Assembly (NCBI GenBank): GCA_029876055.1
Contig: CM056875.1
Location: forward strand, 496,001-560,000
From: Madurella fahalii
Taxonomy: Eukaryota; Ascomycota; Sordariomycetes; Sordariales
DNA: 64,000 nt
Reading direction: 5' to 3'
Both the position numbers and the translations under genes were made by a program. Shown here one piece after another: positions 23,054-34,754 of the stretch. The notes below the pieces were generated by a model. That model had not been told where the DNA came from. It did no database searches and worked only from the letters and a program-made list of their open reading frames with translations. How positions within the stretch are numbered: position 1 is the stretch's first letter; the number at the start of each line of letters is the position of its first letter.

Positions 23054-24472
23054 TCAGAAGACACCCTCGAACCCCCTCCCCTCCTCAACTCCCTTCTTCA
23101 CCAGCTCCACCCCCTTCCTCTGATCCCCCGCAGCGAGATACAGCCTCCCCAGCACCTCGTAATGCGCCCCCAGATGCGGCACTAGCCCTTCCTCCCTAAC
23201 AGCATCCACCACCTCTTCGTACATTTCGGCCGCGCGCTTCGGCGAGTCTCCTCGGTCCAGCATTTTGAGGACCTCATCCCCGAGGGTAGCAATCTTCTTG
23301 CGACGGGCGTCCGACGCTGCTAAGACCGACGGCGAAGAGGAACAGAGCGGGCAGGTGCACTGGAAGCCCCATTTTTGGAGAAGGGTTTGCTGGCGGGCCT
23401 GGGAGGTTAGACCGAAGGGTGAGTCTGCAATATGAGAGGGGTGGTTAGCGGGGGAAGTGCACATGTAGCGACCGGCCGAAAGGGAAGAAGGGTGGGGAGG
23501 AGTTACAGCTGATGGTGATTTCCTCGCCGGGGAGGATGTCGTGGAAGGCGGTGACAGTGTTGGAGAGGGTGGTCGAGTTGAAGCGGGTTAGTGCGCTTGT
23601 AGTGGCATGGTTAGTAATGAGTAACCTGCGAGCCAGTTTGGCGACAATAAGAGGCTGCAGACCTTGGTTTGCAGGCGTGGTTGATTCTCTGTTGGGCGGG
23701 GATGTCAGCATCGGCGGCCATCGAGGTGCTAGAACCTTGTGCCGCGGCCACTTACCGCAATGTGAGGAAACAGCGCCATGTACGCTTTCCCGCCAATATC
23801 CACGCTAAAAGAGTTTGTCTTCATGACGTCCTCCGCAGCTGGAACGTTGTCGGGATCTGAGCTACTCCGTGCCAGATTCAGAATCAGCTCTGCGGCGGGT
23901 AGTCGTTGAACCGCTTCTGTCAGCAGCTGGCGGCCCTGGTCCCGCTTTACGCGGCTTGGGAACTGTGTATCGGCCACGAGCGCGGCGTAGTCGACCATGA
24001 ACGCTTGACCACGCAATATCTTGCGCGTAGCGACGAGCCCTTTGCCTTTGCCTGGAATGTCCTGCACTTCGTATGGCGGTGGTTCTTGCTCGGTCTCTGG
24101 CTCGTCGGAGAGGAGCAAATCTGCGATGGAAGCAACTGTCGACGTGACTCCGGTGGTATTAGATGACGGCACATCAATGATGCTCACACCACGGCTTGAG
24201 CCTCGGAAATTTGCGTTTGTGAAGACACAGTAGCTGGTATTTTCGACGCAATAAGGGTGATGCGTCCACGGTGTGCTCCGGCTGGCAACCGACTCGCAAG
24301 GGGGATAATTATCGAGTTGGAGAGGCCCCGGTAGGCATTCTGCCTCGGCGAGATGAATTCCAGATACTTCTGCTGTCTGTCGTGAAGATCCATTCTTTGT
24401 AGCGGCCGTAGGTGAAACCGAATGGAGGAGGACGAGTGCGCCCAGAGCGCCGAAATGCCACAACGGCGCCAT
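23054..24472 (-). CDS. SET-domain protein with N-terminal signal-like segment
   Basis: Putative protein lysine methyltransferase-like protein, 400 aa. Exons 24472-23756, 23688-23663, 23595-23507 and 23424-23054; phases close. The 26-nt second exon encodes RINHACKP, the SET Asn-His-x-Cys motif. Intron 2 has a TACTAAC branch site 17 nt before its acceptor, which fixes the splice. SET motifs: GKGLVATRKILRGQ (GxG) near residue 145, RINHACKP, then ILPGEEITISYSPFG with the catalytic-type tyrosine, and post-SET cysteines in WGFQCTCPLC. The C-terminal part is helical and TPR-like (AAEMYEEVVDAV, HLGAHYEVLGRLYLAAGD). Residues 1-24 look like a cleavable signal peptide and are followed by a Cys-containing segment, odd for a nuclear enzyme but common among uncharacterised fungal SET proteins. 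Confidence 0.88.
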
Positions 24473-25190
24473 TTTTAGATTGCGACTATTGCATAGTGAG
24501 AGGGAAAGTTGGGTTAATAGAGCATTGTCACACCTCCCTCACAAAAAAAAGGGAAAAAAAAGAAAACCCGTATATCTGGCCTCGAAGGCAACCTGCGCCA
24601 ATCTGATCATCTGCGCCCAGATGGGCTCCACCGCCGAGCCCGTCTTGTCGTTTGAAGTTGACAATCGCCAATGCTATTTGAATATTAACCGCAACTGGCA
24701 CGGCCGTCGATCAGCAACACCAAGCTTGGTACCGGCTTGCGGAAGATGGATCCCATGCGCCAAGATCTGGGCAATTGCTGGGCAGAGAGCGACACGCGGC
24801 CGGCTCGACAATTGAATCCTTCCAAGCAAAATAAATACTACTGTGCGTGCTAGATCACCCATGATTGCCGGGACGGTCCCACTCCCAAAGAGAGGAACGG
24901 GAGAGACTTGAAGTTATAGAGAATCAACGCCCTTTCCAGCCCTGATACTAATACGTTCGACAACCGCTACTCCTCCCTGGATTAATTATTACTCAGTGTA
25001 AGATCACACTGGGCCCTTCTCTCTCCACAGCTTCAAAAATAGAGAAGACAGCGTGTTTTGTCTCATTCGCTCTGCTGTTGGTTCACCGACGGCCTGATCT
25101 GATTAGCGGCTGACGTTGGGTGCAAGTTGTAGCATTACGGGCCAAATGGCGCCAAAACCCATTAAGTTCAACTAAAAATGCTCGATAATT
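24473..25190. other. Gene-free stretch upstream of the SET gene
   Basis: No gene is recognised. It contains an A-rich run (24541-24566) and presumably the SET gene promoter. Confidence 0.4.
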
Positions 25191-25199
25191 TGCCGGGAC

Positions 25200-25790
25200 T
25201 TAACATTGCTTCCCTGAAGGCGAAATAATGTGGCACCGCCGGTCGGTATTGCACGTCGGATCTCGCTTCGCCGAAAGTCTCAGGGACGAACCAATCCAGG
25301 CCAAATCGTATTTAAACTGCTTTTCTCGCCTAGTAAGACCGCTCTGCGGCGCCACCGCCGGCCAGGAACGGTTCCCTTCTGGCGCCGCATCTACAGCTTC
25401 ATCCAACCACTGCTGCCACTGGTTTGTCGGTGCCAGAGTTTCACTACGCTTAGCCCAGGAACTTTGTCCCGTTTCAAGAATTGCAAACCACATTATCCTG
25501 GCAAAGCTCGGTATACGGTTTTGTGGATCGAGGCTCGTCTCTCCGAACGCGTCTCTAGAGTCGATAGGTGTGGTATCGCGAACGTCGTAGCGGCTGAGAT
25601 CCCACCTGCTGCGCAGCGGCAGAAGGCCAATCATCCAATATGCGACGTTCAGGGCCAGGTACGCGCCGCCGACTAGGAGCCGCATTCTGAATGCGCAGTT
25701 TTCCAGCAATAGCAAGGGTCTCCATCAACCGGCGAGTCAGATCATACTCGTAGCGAGGCTGAGGAGAGAGACAGCAATCGCAGCAGTAGC
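25200..25790 (-). pseudogene. Uncharacterised membrane-protein remnant
   Basis: Two frames must be joined. The first (about 25790-25690) reads PRYEYDLTRRLMETLAIAGKLRI. The second (about 25690-25200) reads LLVGGAYLALNVAYWMIGLLPLRSRWDLSRYDV, then FARIMWFAILETGQSSWAKR and WQQWLDEAV. The hydrophobic LNVAYWMIGLLPL segment followed by soluble, Trp-rich helices is reminiscent of a lineage-specific fungal membrane-protein family of unknown role. The frame change and missing N-terminal TM segments suggest a pseudogene. Confidence 0.4.
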
Positions 25791-27578
25791 ATCTTCCTCC
25801 ACTATGCCTACCACAACCAGCCTACAGTCATGAAGGAGCTCAGCAGATGTGGTGGCAAGAGATAGAGCCAACCAAACTGATGGGGCAGACAAATCATCAC
25901 CAGCAAACCCTAGAGCTCCCTAACCCCTTAGCCAGCATCCCTACAACCGGCATCTGTGTGGACCGTGTGCCTGTTCACGAATATGCGGCATCCGGGCTCC
26001 TGTTACCTACTGCGGAGGCTGCTCGGATCGGGGTGGTAATATGATATAGGGCTGAGGCGTGGTAGGCTTGGTTCATTCCTGGTTCCTGGGTCTCCCCCAA
26101 CTCCCTAACCCTGTAGTTCTTTCGCCAGACACGGAGCAGGATGGCGGCAAATGCCGGATGCTTATATAGTGCCCAGCACGCAGAGCGTAGGTGTGCAGCC
26201 TAATTAGTCATGCACAAATATAGTATTATTATGCGTGACAACACCTAGCATATGTTACATGGATTTGGAGATGACTACTACCACCTTCCTCACTTGAACA
26301 AGCCTCCTTTGGTTCCTTGTTCGGGTCGAGATACCAACGTAGAAACCACTTCTAGTCGATTCTCGACGCTCGACCCGCCTGCGCCGCCGCCATAACGTTG
26401 CTGGTGCAAACCCTCAGGCCCGGCCAGATACCATGATATTCAATATTTCACCCAAGATACTCATTAAAGCGAGTCATACTGGTTTATTTCTCCAAACCAA
26501 CCGCGGCCCCTCTCCACCACCCCATACGATCGGATGATCCCTTTCACTATGACACCGCCTTCAGATTTTACCGTGGTTCTCTGTCACGGTTCCTACCGCT
26601 GCTACTCTTACCGCTTCCCCCGTCCTGACTACGAAGCTTACAGATGACGCCTACTCAATATTTCCATGCACGTATCTAGTCTTGGGCAGGGATTAGTCTT
26701 GGGCAGGGATTTTGACGCTCCCCAGGGGATACCAGGAAGGTATGGCTGGTCTTCTAGGCTCAAAGGCGAGACACTGTGTAATCTACCGCTGCCCTGCCGG
26801 CCACTCCCCTTAGGTCAGCTGGACTGAAGGTGTGCGTGGTCGATCCCGTTCGCGGTTTTGTTGAAAGATCTAGCCAGATCAGGGATTTAAAGACACTAAA
26901 CTATCAGCATAAAGCCGGTTTCGGAAAAAAGACAGAGTGGAGAGGAGGGGACGGAAGGAGAGGGGCCCGGAGATGCTATATACTCAACAGGGAATGGGAG
27001 AGTGTTTGTCGATACCCATACTCTTAAGCCCTAGCACGCCCTTCTCAACCACAGTGCTACCAATTAACTACATCGGGTTTCTTCGCTTTATACATAACGA
27101 TACCACAACAACACTATAATTGCCGGAAACTAAGGTATGAGTTATCTTTGCTACTAAAGCTCCCTATCTTTACAAGTTAAGAATTATCAATCGAATACAC
27201 AAAGAACGTGATCGTGTATTGGAATCTGCGCTCGTGGGTAGCGAGGGAGAAGCACAACACTTTGTACGCAAGGCATCTATCTACCTCGGTACACAAGAAG
27301 CGATCTTGTACAATTGGTGAATTGGCTTCCTATCTGGGGTCAAGCAATCCTTGGCCGTTCCGTTGTAGACGGACCGGGAAAAGAGAGAAAAAAACAGCGG
27401 AGGGAGAAATAAACAACTCCCGACGCCCACTGAGAAACTCGGATATCAGCGTCAATCACCATGGTCCCGGCCTCACTCAAAAGATCTGAGGGGAGCCAGG
27501 GAGTTCCTTGAGCCCTGATTATTACCACATGCGTTAGTAACCAAAGTCCTCATCAACGGCAACGAGAAGGGCTGGGGG
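25791..27578. other. Gene-poor stretch
   Basis: I recognise no coding region. There is a tandem duplication of TAGTCTTGGGCAGGGAT at about 26676-26709. The right end is the 3' flank of the DUF1996 gene. Confidence 0.4.
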
Positions 27579-28916
27579 TTACGAACAGGTAGTATGGCTG
27601 ACGTCCTCCCTTACTTGCTGCGACTTGGTGCACGCAATAGCGTCCTGCGGAGTCTGCAGCTTGAGGACGGGGCAGCTCTCACTGAAGCAGTTGGTGCCGA
27701 GGGCGTCCATGGCGCGCTGGAGAGAGTCGCCTTCCCAGCCGAAGAGGTAGTCGCCGTGGGCGCCGTAACCAGTCCTAATCACAGCGAATTACGCGTCAGC
27801 AAGGGGTGACATCAACGAGGCGGGTCAAACAATGTTTGTTGGGGGAGAGACTAACGTATCACCAAAGCTATAGACGAGCGGCTGCTTCCCGTCCCGGTAG
27901 TACGCGGGGTTCGCGAACGGCCCGGACGTGTCATACATGACCTCGTACATGACCTGCGGGATGCGCACGGGGTGGGTGCTCGGGCACCGGTCGCCGGCAA
28001 GGGCCTGGTTACCCGGCGCGTACGCCACGTGGCTGCGGTGGTCGGGGCTGTCGAGGCTCTTGCCGTCCCAGCACGAGGGGAAGATGACGGTCACGCGGAT
28101 GCCGCCCGGGCACGGCTTGGTGGGCAGCTCGGCCGTGTCGGAGCGGTCGCACGGCGCGCCGGCACCGCCCATGACGCGGTCGTTGGCGCCAAGGCAGCGG
28201 TGGCAGTTTACGAGCGGGCCCGACGCTCGCTCGCGGAGGGACGGGTCACCCGAGATCATGCGGAAGCCCTTGGAGATGTATGTGAGTGTTGATTCAATAA
28301 GGTTATTGTATTCTGGGAATGACAGCTGTGAACTTACGGGCTTGAAGACAGTCGTTTTCTTGTTGCTTCCGCTGAAGGGCCGCATGTAGTAGACAGTAAT
28401 ACCCCCGTCCTGCTCCATCAGCGTTCCATTCAGCTGGCCGTTGGCCATCTGGGGAACGCGCCGGAATGTGCCGTTCTCGGGGGAGCGGAAGAAGATGGAC
28501 GCAGTCCAGTAGTTGCTGAAGTCCTCGACCATCCTGCACGAGGTGCACTTGGACGTCTTGGGCGGGTCAATCGTCTCGGGGTCCATCTGGGAGAAAAGAA
28601 TAAGGATCAACTCGGTCAAAGTCTTCGCTTTCTCCCTTTTGCCCACTTTCTTGTCTGGTCTAGAGTGAGTAGCAACGGGTGGAGTTCATACCGTGACGTT
28701 GAAAGAGTCTCCGCCGACAATCTGATGCAAGTGCGGTGAGCCCGCTATTCCGGGATTGACGATGGGATCGGTACGCTCGATCACGAGCTGCGAGCAGGCA
28801 AATCGGAGGAAGTCGGATCCTCGGGCGGCATTCCCGCCACCTCTTTGTGGCGCCGCGGCCACATCATGCGCGAGCAGCGCAGCGAGCGCGACGACTCCGC
28901 GTTTCGTCCAAATCAT
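27579..28916 (-). CDS. Secreted DUF1996-domain protein
   Basis: Exons 28916-28692, 28586-28338, 28268-27856 and 27774-27579; 360 aa, phases close. A signal peptide (MIWTKRGVVALAALLAHDVAAAP) precedes the DUF1996 domain, seen as RFACSQLVIERTDPIVNPG, SPHLHQIVGGDSFNVT, KCTSCRMVEDFSNYWTAS, GITVYYMRPF, GFRMISGD, CPGGIRVTVIFPSCWDG, DHRSHVAY and GDYLFGWEGDSLQRAMD. Intron 2 could be read through in frame, but splicing it out gives the usual FKPGFRM join. Members are extracellular and occur across ascomycetes and basidiomycetes. Their biochemical role is not established, and I propose none. A 12-bp inverted repeat lies 84 bases upstream. Confidence 0.92.
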
Positions 28917-28999
28917 CGTTATTCGAGGATGTTGAAGAGACGTTGACCTAGTTTGGGAGCCAGTTGAGAGGGAAGGGAAACGATGCCTACCTAACTCAA

Positions 29000-29042
29000 C
29001 TCTTCGGTTAATCGAGGTCCGCCCCTCCCCTTAACCGAAGAG
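29000..29042. promoter_or_regulatory. 12-bp perfect inverted repeat upstream of the DUF1996 gene
   Basis: CTCTTCGGTTAA (29000-29011) is mirrored by TTAACCGAAGAG (29031-29042) across a 19-base spacer. It lies 84 bases 5' of the DUF1996 ATG. It could be a dimeric transcription-factor site or an mRNA leader hairpin. Confidence 0.5.
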
Positions 29043-29526
29043 CCAAGTCGGTTTATACATGATACCTGCCCATACCCTTCCTACCTACCAGGATGAATGC
29101 CAACCGACCCCACTCCCGAACGCTTTCTTCCGGGTATTGATGATAGATGAAATACCAGGTTGTATTATTATTGTTATTAGCACCTTAGCACCCTTCACCA
29201 TTTCGGCACTTCGGAATGCGTCGACCTGGGCTTGGCCCCAAGCCTCATTCCAAGGTACGCACACCTAAGCACGCCAGTCGGCAGATGCCAAAATCTAAGT
29301 GCCGGCGGGGCATCTGACAAAACTTGCTACAAAGATAACAGAAACTAGCAGATATAGTCGGTAATGGGGGGATACGGCCAATGTTGATTGAGACCTCCCG
29401 ACTGGGGGTATGAAATGAAGGTCGCCTTCCACAAGCCCTTGGCAACGGTGACGGATAAGGCAGAGAGGGCATGGTTGTCATTTTGGTTTCATTTCATGAT
29501 CGCCTCACCAAGACCTATGGACTGGA

Positions 29527-29675
29527 CCGACACCGGGAGGCGACCCGGGGTGTCTTGCTTAACACGATCGGGAAGCAACGTGGTCATAATTAATGACTGG
29601 CGCTTTGCGACGCCAGGTGACGCATTGAGCCACAAGATACCAATTAAGCCAGCGGGGCTTGGTGCTTATATTTGT
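29527..29675. repeat. Copy A of a ~150-bp dispersed repeat
   Basis: It is about three-quarters identical by eye to 34578-34728. Shared blocks are CCGACACC, GCGACCCGGGGTG, TTTGCGACGCCAGGTGA and GCTTATAT. No protein is encoded. The TATA-like end suggests a duplicated promoter or transposon-end fragment. Confidence 0.55.
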
Positions 29676-29679
29676 GCTT

Positions 29680-32430
29680 GACCTTTTGTTGAAATCGAAG
29701 TTGAAGCACCTGAGGTACGAGGGCTGCTGAGCTATCATTGACTCGCTGATTACAGTAGCTAGATGCTTTACCTATGTACTGTACTCTATGTGGCGCGTTG
29801 CACTATGCAAACCAGTCCCGGGTGAGCTCCGAGAATGGGCAACCATTGAGCTATAATCTACACAGGTGTCGTCTGCAAATAAACTCTAAAACCCTTATGC
29901 TTACTAGATTCTGTGATCTCTGCCCAATGCATACAACAAGTATTATCGCTCGGTATGGGCGACCGAAAAGGAGAGAGTGGGTTTGGGCTATGGACGTTGG
30001 CGAAAGCCGGTGGAAGTTGGCGGGCGGCCTTGGACACTGCAAAGAGAAGCAGGTGGCGAGCGTGACTGTAGCGCTACTGTCCTCGCGCCACAGCAAGGTA
30101 GGCTCAGCTAACTGCCAAAATGTCCCGGCAAGAGTTTCCATAGAGATGGCTGTCTCCGCTGTCGATCCAGGACGTCATTGGCGCTCGTGGTCCCGCCTCT
30201 TGTCATTAGCCGCGTCGCTACGGACTGTTGGCAGCATCCCAAAGAAATACTGGTATCTTAGGGCTGCGAGTGCGAAGCGCCTGTATATGATAGGCTGGTG
30301 TCAGGATTTCAATCTATATTTTTGTAATTTTCTTCGTGTCTAGACTGCGTCTGTCAATAAACCGCAGTGTATATAGCCAGGCTGTACGGTTTGATGTTCA
30401 TACCCCCTAGCCCCCACCTATGAACATCCACTCGCGTGTTCAAGGCCGTAGAAACTGGTATAACTACTTTCGAGAGAGATTGCGAGACTGAGACAAATAT
30501 GGTCTCATCCCCATTTTGCCTATTGTTACTAAAAGCTGTATACGAATAACTAGCTCGAAGCTCACTGCAGAGGTGGAAGCTAATAAGAAAGAAATGGCTT
30601 ATTCTAGGATATAATGAACCCGGCCGTGCTCTATCCTTAGCCCTTCAATAGGGGTTGGAGTGAGATGGAATCAAAGAATTATAAATCCCGGAATTGGCTA
30701 TGCTACCCTTAATACGCTCGTAGATAAGATCGCCTTCATTATATATAGGGCCGCGGAGTTGCGTTTTCTGAAGCGATTGTCGTTATCGTAGCAGAGAATC
30801 GAAACTCCAACCCTCTCGTTTCTTTCCCTCGTACTAATTGTGATGTGTGTGGCAATACATCAATGTCATCCATTAAACTTGGTTGATGTTGTTTAGCAGA
30901 AGTTCCTCGCCGCGAGTCGGAGGAAGTACGATACGAAGGCTGAGCAGCTATGCAAAGAGCGACTGGGGGTTTTATGGCTCTTCGAGAAACAACAGCGTGA
31001 ATTTCGGCGCGGACTTCGGTACCGTGCTTTGGAGTTTTTTCTCCTCGGCAAGTCCCTCGCTCTCCGCTTCGGCCGCAGTGCTCCACTACACCTAGCATTA
31101 ATGTGCAAGAATTAGTAGGCAAAAGCTAAGGAGGGCCAAGGAAAGGTCTGGCAAGAGCAAACACACAGAACAGCTAGGAAAAACTATTAATAAAAGGCTA
31201 ACCACGTTCAAGCAGACGGTGACAGCAGCCCTTGCAGGAACGTCGGGCTTGCAGCTAGACAGTTCCCAAAAGTGTGAGAGACTTTTGGAACGAGAAATGG
31301 GAAATCCTGTATTTGTACACTGCATAGCTGCCACTAGGGCGACTGGGGCAGCCTATGAATACCACCACCACCTCGGCCCCACCATCACCGCGGCGGACGC
31401 TGGGTTCTTACATACAAAGACGTCCTTGCACACTCCTTAAATTTGCCAGCGGTCATCTCTCACTTGCGTGAGGGCGACTGTGCTTACATCACTATCCTTC
31501 TCCATGTCGAAAGCTGTGAAGTGCGTACGACTGTCCGCCTCGCTTTCATGCGGCGTCAAGTTGTGGCACCCACGAGTCAGCATGGTTCTATAATTAAGCT
31601 ACTGTACTTCAATGAAAGTCACATGGCGGGTCTGGGGCTGCAGGTCGCGGAAGAAGAGATGGATCATACACGAGAGCAACGGACTTCACGTCCTTAAGAT
31701 AGGTTACCCGTGTCTGCATTCTCTTGGACGGCAGCGACAACCTGGCCCCTTCAATCTGGGTACCTTATATGGGTTTTCTTTCCAATTTTTTTCTTGAGTG
31801 AATAAGTTTCCCTACCTTTGTATAACACCCGTCATTTTGATGAGCACTTTAACGTCCCTTCTGACTCAAGTCAAAGGTGACCTACCTATTTTGGATTAAT
31901 TACTATAGCACTGATTGGTTTGTGAGCTGAATTGTTTTAGCCGCACTGTGGTGCCTGACCCCATTAGAAATTGCAGGGCGCGTCGCTTCTTCATCTATCC
32001 GAACATCATCCAACTGCGCCTTATGCTTCACCATGGTATCCCCTCCAGTAGCATAGTCTGCGCGTCTGTTTCGTTCACGTCCTTCACCGGTTTATCAGTT
32101 TACCAATCTCTCCCTTCGTGTAACCAACCCTCGTCCCAAGCCATGTTGTTTTCCTCGCACTCAAAGACAACGGCGAGTTCCATCCCGCATGTCTTCGACC
32201 GCAGCCCCCCTTAATGGCGACCAGCCGGCAGCCTCTCGCCAGAGGAACACAGGTCACGTCCCCGTCCGGGAGATCATACATAATTGATAAGATCATTTAC
32301 CAGCGGCCGAGGGGAAGCCTGCTCTGCTGCTTGTACCGCGCGAGGTAGGTTCCGTAGCGAATATTCCGGTGCACGCATCTTGGACTCCCTTCCTGACCGA
32401 GTGTAATATGGGTTGGTTCTGATTCTAACT
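29680..32430. other. Gene-poor stretch
   Basis: Open frames exist (for example 189 codons at 29774-30343, plus), but none shows a known motif or domain pattern. I see nothing else I can support. Confidence 0.35.
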
Positions 32431-32439
32431 CTGCATCAG

Positions 32440-33413
32440 CCGCCACGGTAAGCAGTATGTACTCAAAGACATCCTGCCGGATGACTTCCGATATATCCTG
32501 GAGCTGCAGAAGCTCGTCGACGGCTCGGCACATGTCCGAACGCTTGTTGAGACAGCCCCCTATCGTTACATGTTCGTATATCCTTTCCTCAACACGAACC
32601 TACAGCTGGTCGAGACAACAGCAATCGCCCCCTCTGTCAAGTAGAATATACTGAGGGATGCTCTCGCAGGCTTGGCTGACCTGCACGATAAGGGTATTTA
32701 TCATACAGGTCGGTCGTCTATGTGATACTGTCAAGTTTTGACGGCTACCATCTGCGGCAGATATTAAACTATCCAACATCATGATGGACTCGTTCAGGCA
32801 GAGCAATGGCACCATTGGGTTCAGGAACGTGCAGATCACGGACCTAGAGGACACCGTGGTGCTGCCTCCTGATCTCAAGGCCTCGGAAAGTGCCTTTCCG
32901 GGAACCAGTTCTGGAGGAGCCCCGAAGTGTGGGCAAGAGCAGTCCAGCATACCCCAGCGGATATATTCTCTTTGGCATTGTGGTAATTTTCGGAGCTTTC
33001 CCCCCCCCCCTCCCCTCCCCCTCTCCTCAGGTTTTAGTCGCCGACAAATTCTCCTCTCGGTCCAGGCTATATATGTCTGGCTGGGCAGAATAGTATTCTT
33101 CTCGGACGAGGCAAATAAAGCCGAGGACTCGTCGGATATGATACTCAGGCTCCACGTATCTCGTTTCGTTAATGACCTAGACGACTTCGGTGGTTTCTTC
33201 GAGTACCATGGAGGAGAGCAAGATCCCTTTGTCCAGCGTTTCATAGGACTCCTCAGTACGTTCAACAGCAAGGACAAGAAAAGAGCGCCCTTTAGCAGGT
33301 GGCATCCGGTGGACCCACAGTTCAAGGATCCCGTTAGCAAGATAACCTGCCTCAATCCTCTGCGGCGCATCACTGCACGGGAGGCACTACAACACCCTTG
33401 GTTCAGTGAATAA
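32440..33413 (+). pseudogene. Protein-kinase-like pseudogene
   Basis: Kinase C-lobe features read on the plus strand. They are YVLKDILPDDFRYILELQ and RYMFVYPFLNTNLQ; helix E NILRDALAGLADLHDKGIYHT; a GTCGGT..GCAG intron (about 32706-32760); the catalytic loop HTDIKLSNIMMD (Asp-x-Lys-x2-Asn); NVQITDLEDTVVLPP (D-L-E in place of DFG); GNQFWRSPEVWAR; and, near the end, DPVSKITCLNPLRRITAREALQHPWF. Lesions: TAG near 32642 before NILRDAL, and a one-base loss near 32975 in the expected DIFSFGIVV block. The GTAATT..CTCAG intron around 33000 is plausible. The DLE motif and loose DxKxxN loop mark a divergent fungal kinase-like family. It is probably inactive here. Confidence 0.65.
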
Positions 33414-33648
33414 GACGTCGTCATTGCGCACGCTGTCGGTGGCGGCGGGGCTGCGTGATGAAGACTCTGATAGCATGCTCAACTGCCCAGCTTTCTTATA
33501 AAAGAAATGAGGTTGTTGCCGCTCTTCCAGACGTGCGAGAATTTCGACCACATCGCGGCTTGGGTACGCGTGCGATATGTGACACGTTTGAATTTCTACC
33601 ACTGTGCGCAACGATAACAACCCTCCGAGGATCACGCAGTCTTTCTTT

Positions 33649-34274
33649 TCACCCTAAATACAAGTCGTTTATCAGAATATATCGGGCTAAGGGTGATCCA
33701 ACCATAACGAACCACGCCATCTGACTCTTGTGGGCGTCCTTCATAACGCGCCACGCGTTGCCGAAACCGTAAGGGCCGTAGAGGGAGAAGAGCCGAGCCG
33801 GGGGGCCGCGGTCGCGCAACGAACTACGCAGGACCCCGGTGTTAAGGGTGGCTAAAATATAAAAGAAGCTCGTATACTTGCGCAGGAACGGCACTATGGC
33901 CCGTCAACACCGTAACAGTCGAAGGTGATGAACACGTCCATAATGGCAATCGGGGTGGCGCTAACAATGGGGCTGTTTGTGGACGCATATTTTTTCTTGA
34001 TGAGGTCGGCTGCGAAGAGGGCGCAGAGGAATGTTGAGATCTTGGCCGCGTCCGATGTTGCTGTCATGGAATCTGGGAAGTTGCTGTCGGATAGAAAGGA
34101 GCTGGTTAACTTGCAGACTGGGATAACGCCCGCGGCTGCGGCCGTGACGGCTACAATCAGAATACAGGCTACAGATGCGGTGGTCACAACGGACAGGCCA
34201 GTCGAACCTAGCCACAGGGCCGGAAGCAACGGCAAGGAACGTGGCAATGGGTGACTCAGCCACGATTCCAGCAA
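33649..34274 (-). pseudogene. Possible membrane-protein gene or remnant, unrecognised
   Basis: Two minus-strand stretches can be joined by a GTGTTG..TTTAG intron (about 33845-33909). The first has hydrophobic segments (VVTTASVACILIVAVTAAAAGVI) and AKISTFLCALFAADLIKKKY. The second reads TLNTGVLRSSLRDRGPPARLFSLYGPYGFGNAW. The composition looks protein-like, but I cannot name the family or settle start and end. Confidence 0.3.
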
Positions 34275-34577
34275 CCCCAGCCCCTGACAACGCAGCTGCG
34301 CGCCCTGTCGACAACAGGACGCGTTATGGGCAAAGTAATCTCTGAAAACACCAGCGTCACCGGAGATGACACATCAAGTCTCCACATTACGCCCAACGCA
34401 CAAGAGGAGCGGTTAAAATGCCTGCTCCTGGACTTAGCCCCGTTTAGGGGTTGATTCCGTATGAGAAGGAGAATGAATTCACCAGAACTGTAGTCTTAGG
34501 CAAGACACTACTTGCGCTGCGATCTGCAGCTAGTAGTAAATGCAGACCCTATCCCATGAGGACAGTTTTCCGTAAGT

Positions 34578-34728
34578 CACCGACACCAGGAAAGCGACCC
34601 GGGGTGCCTTCCTTACCGTGACCAGGAAACAACATGATCACAATTTATTAATAACTGGCAGTTTGCGACGCCAGGTGATGCGTAGGACCACAAGGTATCG
34701 CTTGAGCCGCGGATCCTGGCGCTTATAT
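34578..34728. repeat. Copy B of the ~150-bp dispersed repeat
   Basis: See 29527-29675. This copy ends with GGCGCTTATATATGG and lies just beyond the 3' end of the HET-domain gene. Relative to copy A it differs partly by C/T and G/A changes. Confidence 0.55.
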
Positions 34729-34754
34729 ATGGCTCGGAGCTCTTGTTAGATTAA

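Noticed and set aside
28269..28337. Reading through the second DUF1996 intron, which is open in frame
   Set aside because: Consensus splice borders (GTAAGT..CCAAG) and the restored FKPGFRM join argue for splicing. Read-through would insert 23 residues in a conserved segment.
29774..30343. 189-codon open frame on the plus strand
   Set aside because: There is no recognisable domain, signal peptide, or splice-supported extension. Composition resembles non-coding DNA around it.
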